The notes beneath the pieces are model-generated. The model saw nothing but the letters and a program-made list of their open reading frames with translations, had not been told where the DNA came from and ran no database searches. A stretch of DNA of 64,000 bases, taken from NCBI RefSeq assembly GCF_016907365.1, contig NZ_JAFBBV010000001.1:1-64000 (forward strand), read 5' to 3'. Positions 63,108 to 64,000 of the stretch are shown here, piece by piece. Positions within the stretch are counted from its first letter, which is position 1, and every line of letters starts with the position of its first letter. The position numbers and the translations under genes were made by a program. The DNA is from Oerskovia paurometabola (GTDB lineage: Bacteria; Actinomycetota; Actinomycetes; Actinomycetales; Cellulomonadaceae).

Positions 63108-64000
63108 TCAGCTCGCGGGCTTGAGGCTCGTCAGGATGAGCAGCGGCGTCGAGTCCCAGGTCTTCGGGGACGCGTACGGGTCCTCGGCACTGGGCCAGCC
63201 CGTGAAGCTCTTCTCGGAGAACAGGCCCCACGAGCCGCCGTAGAACAGCGCGATCATGGGCATCTGCTCGTAGGTGACCCGCTCGAGCTCGTCGACGATC
63301 TCCTGCTGACGGGCCTCGTCGACCGTGACCTTGAACTCGGCGAGCAGCGCGTCGGCCTCGTCGGACTGGAAGCGGCCGAAGTTGCCCGACGCCGTCGTGC
63401 CGATGTCCGCGATGAACTCGGAGCCCATCATCCCGTTGTAGTCCTGGTAGGGCTGGCCGGTGCCGCCCACGGTGCCCATGACCATGTCGAACTCGCCCGA
63501 GCGCATCTCCTGCTGGTACGCGGCCGGCTGCGGCTGGACGATGCTGACCTCGATGCCGAAGGCGTTGAGCTGGTTCTTGACCTGCTGGACGCCCTGGAGC
63601 CAGTCGGACCAGCCGTTCGGGGTCGTGATGTTGATCGTGAGCTGCTGGCCCGACGCGTCGACGAGCTTGTCGCCCTGCTTGGTGTAGCCGGCCTTCTCGA
63701 AGTACTCGAGCGCCGTGGCGTCGTCCTTGTCGATGTAGCCCTCGTTGGGGATCTCCTCGTTGAGGATCGCCTCCTGGTTGGGCAGCATCAGGCCGGTCTG
63801 GCTCGCTCGGTCGACGTAGCCCTGCTCGGCCTTGTCGGCGATCTGCTGCTTGTCGAGCGCGTAGGCGATGCCGTGACGGAAGTTCACGTCGTTGTACGGC
63901 GCCTTGGTCATGTTGGGGATGAGCGCGATGGTCGCGCCGGCGGGGTACCAGTACGTGTTGTGGTCGGGGTTCGCAGCGACCCACGTGTCCTCGACGTCGC
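63108..64000 (-). CDS. Dpp/Opp-type extracellular solute-binding protein, C-terminal part
   Basis: The C-terminal 297 residues of a family-5 (SBP_bac_5) binding protein; its N-terminus and signal peptide lie beyond the right window edge. PYNDVNFRHGIAYALDKQQIAD, EYFEKAGYTKQGD and the ERVTYEQMPMIALFYGGSWGLFSEKSF region are family typical. Such proteins bind oligopeptides, but relatives in Thermotoga and some actinobacteria bind cello- or xylo-oligosaccharides. The GH1 and GH3 genes downstream favour a sugar oligomer here. Confidence 0.92.
   Translation of the reverse strand, partial: DVEDTWVAANPDHNTYWYPAGATIALIPNMTKAPYNDVNFRHGIAYALDKQQIADKAEQGYVDRASQTGLMLPNQEAILNEEIPNEGYIDKDDATALEYFEKAGYTKQGDKLVDASGQQLTINITTPNGWSDWLQGVQQVKNQLNAFGIEVSIVQPQPAAYQQEMRSGEFDMVMGTVGGTGQPYQDYNGMMGSEFIADIGTTASGNFGRFQSDEADALLAEFKVTVDEARQQEIVDELERVTYEQMPMIALFYGGSWGLFSEKSFTGWPSAEDPYASPKTWDSTPLLILTSLKPAS

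Overview
The window reads as the chromosome of a high-GC Gram-positive actinobacterium. The rRNA is actinobacterial in character: a roughly 400-nt 16S-23S spacer without tRNA, and TTGAGAACT leader boxes. Codon use is strongly G/C-ending, and GTG starts and possible leaderless transcripts occur. The mix of genes (GH1 and GH3 beta-glucosidases beside an oligomer importer, a CE1758/CE1759-type flavin pair, a type III PKS cassette) suggests a soil or plant-debris member of the Micrococcales, near Cellulomonas, Cellulosimicrobium or Oerskovia. The genus is an inference.

Region 1 (1-19233) is a tandem array with a 7,925-bp period, all rRNA on the minus strand. Each unit is 16S-23S-5S, two hairpin terminators, a SPOUT rRNA methyltransferase, a frameshifted HAD pseudogene and a divergent small monooxygenase. 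The window starts inside the 23S of the leftmost visible copy, so the array may continue to the left. The units are almost identical. The rightmost rRNA operon has a different proximal promoter, as expected if unequal crossing-over between two neighbouring rrn operons duplicated the segment between them. An assembly expansion would look the same.

Region 2 (19572-25556): a WYL regulator divergent from a DrrAB-like ABC exporter, a nuclease-like/RAMA protein, a thiamine-binding protein and endonuclease IV. Region 3 (25749-33744, minus strand): ppc, a ThiD/PdxK kinase, a YfeO-like channel, a DoxX protein, and a flavin reductase with its flavin-dependent monooxygenase. Region 4 (33933-40545): YnfA protein, acetyltransferase-like protein, ArsB-like carrier, sugar-epimerase-like SDR, and a MacB/FtsX-type ABC pair followed by TetR. 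Region 5 (40063-47268): three regulator/target pairs (Lrp with a DadA-like oxidase, MerR with an MFS exporter, MarR with an MFS exporter and an aldo/keto reductase) and a lipoprotein. Region 6 (47342-53392): an RDD protein, a FUSC-like protein and a compact type III PKS, ICMT methyltransferase and FAD oxidase operon divergent from a UbiA prenyltransferase. Region 7 (53464-54515): a 6C-like small RNA candidate, a CxxC mini-protein, a cupin and a stand-alone LuxR helix-turn-helix protein. Region 8 (54669-64000, minus strand): a solute-binding protein, DppB, DppC, a fused double ATPase, an alpha/beta-hydrolase, a GH1 and a GH3. It reads as uptake of a sugar oligomer followed by its cytoplasmic hydrolysis.

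Many genes end in long perfect inverted repeats. One 26-bp palindrome is present twice with different loops. I saw no tRNA, CRISPR array, insertion sequence or phage gene.
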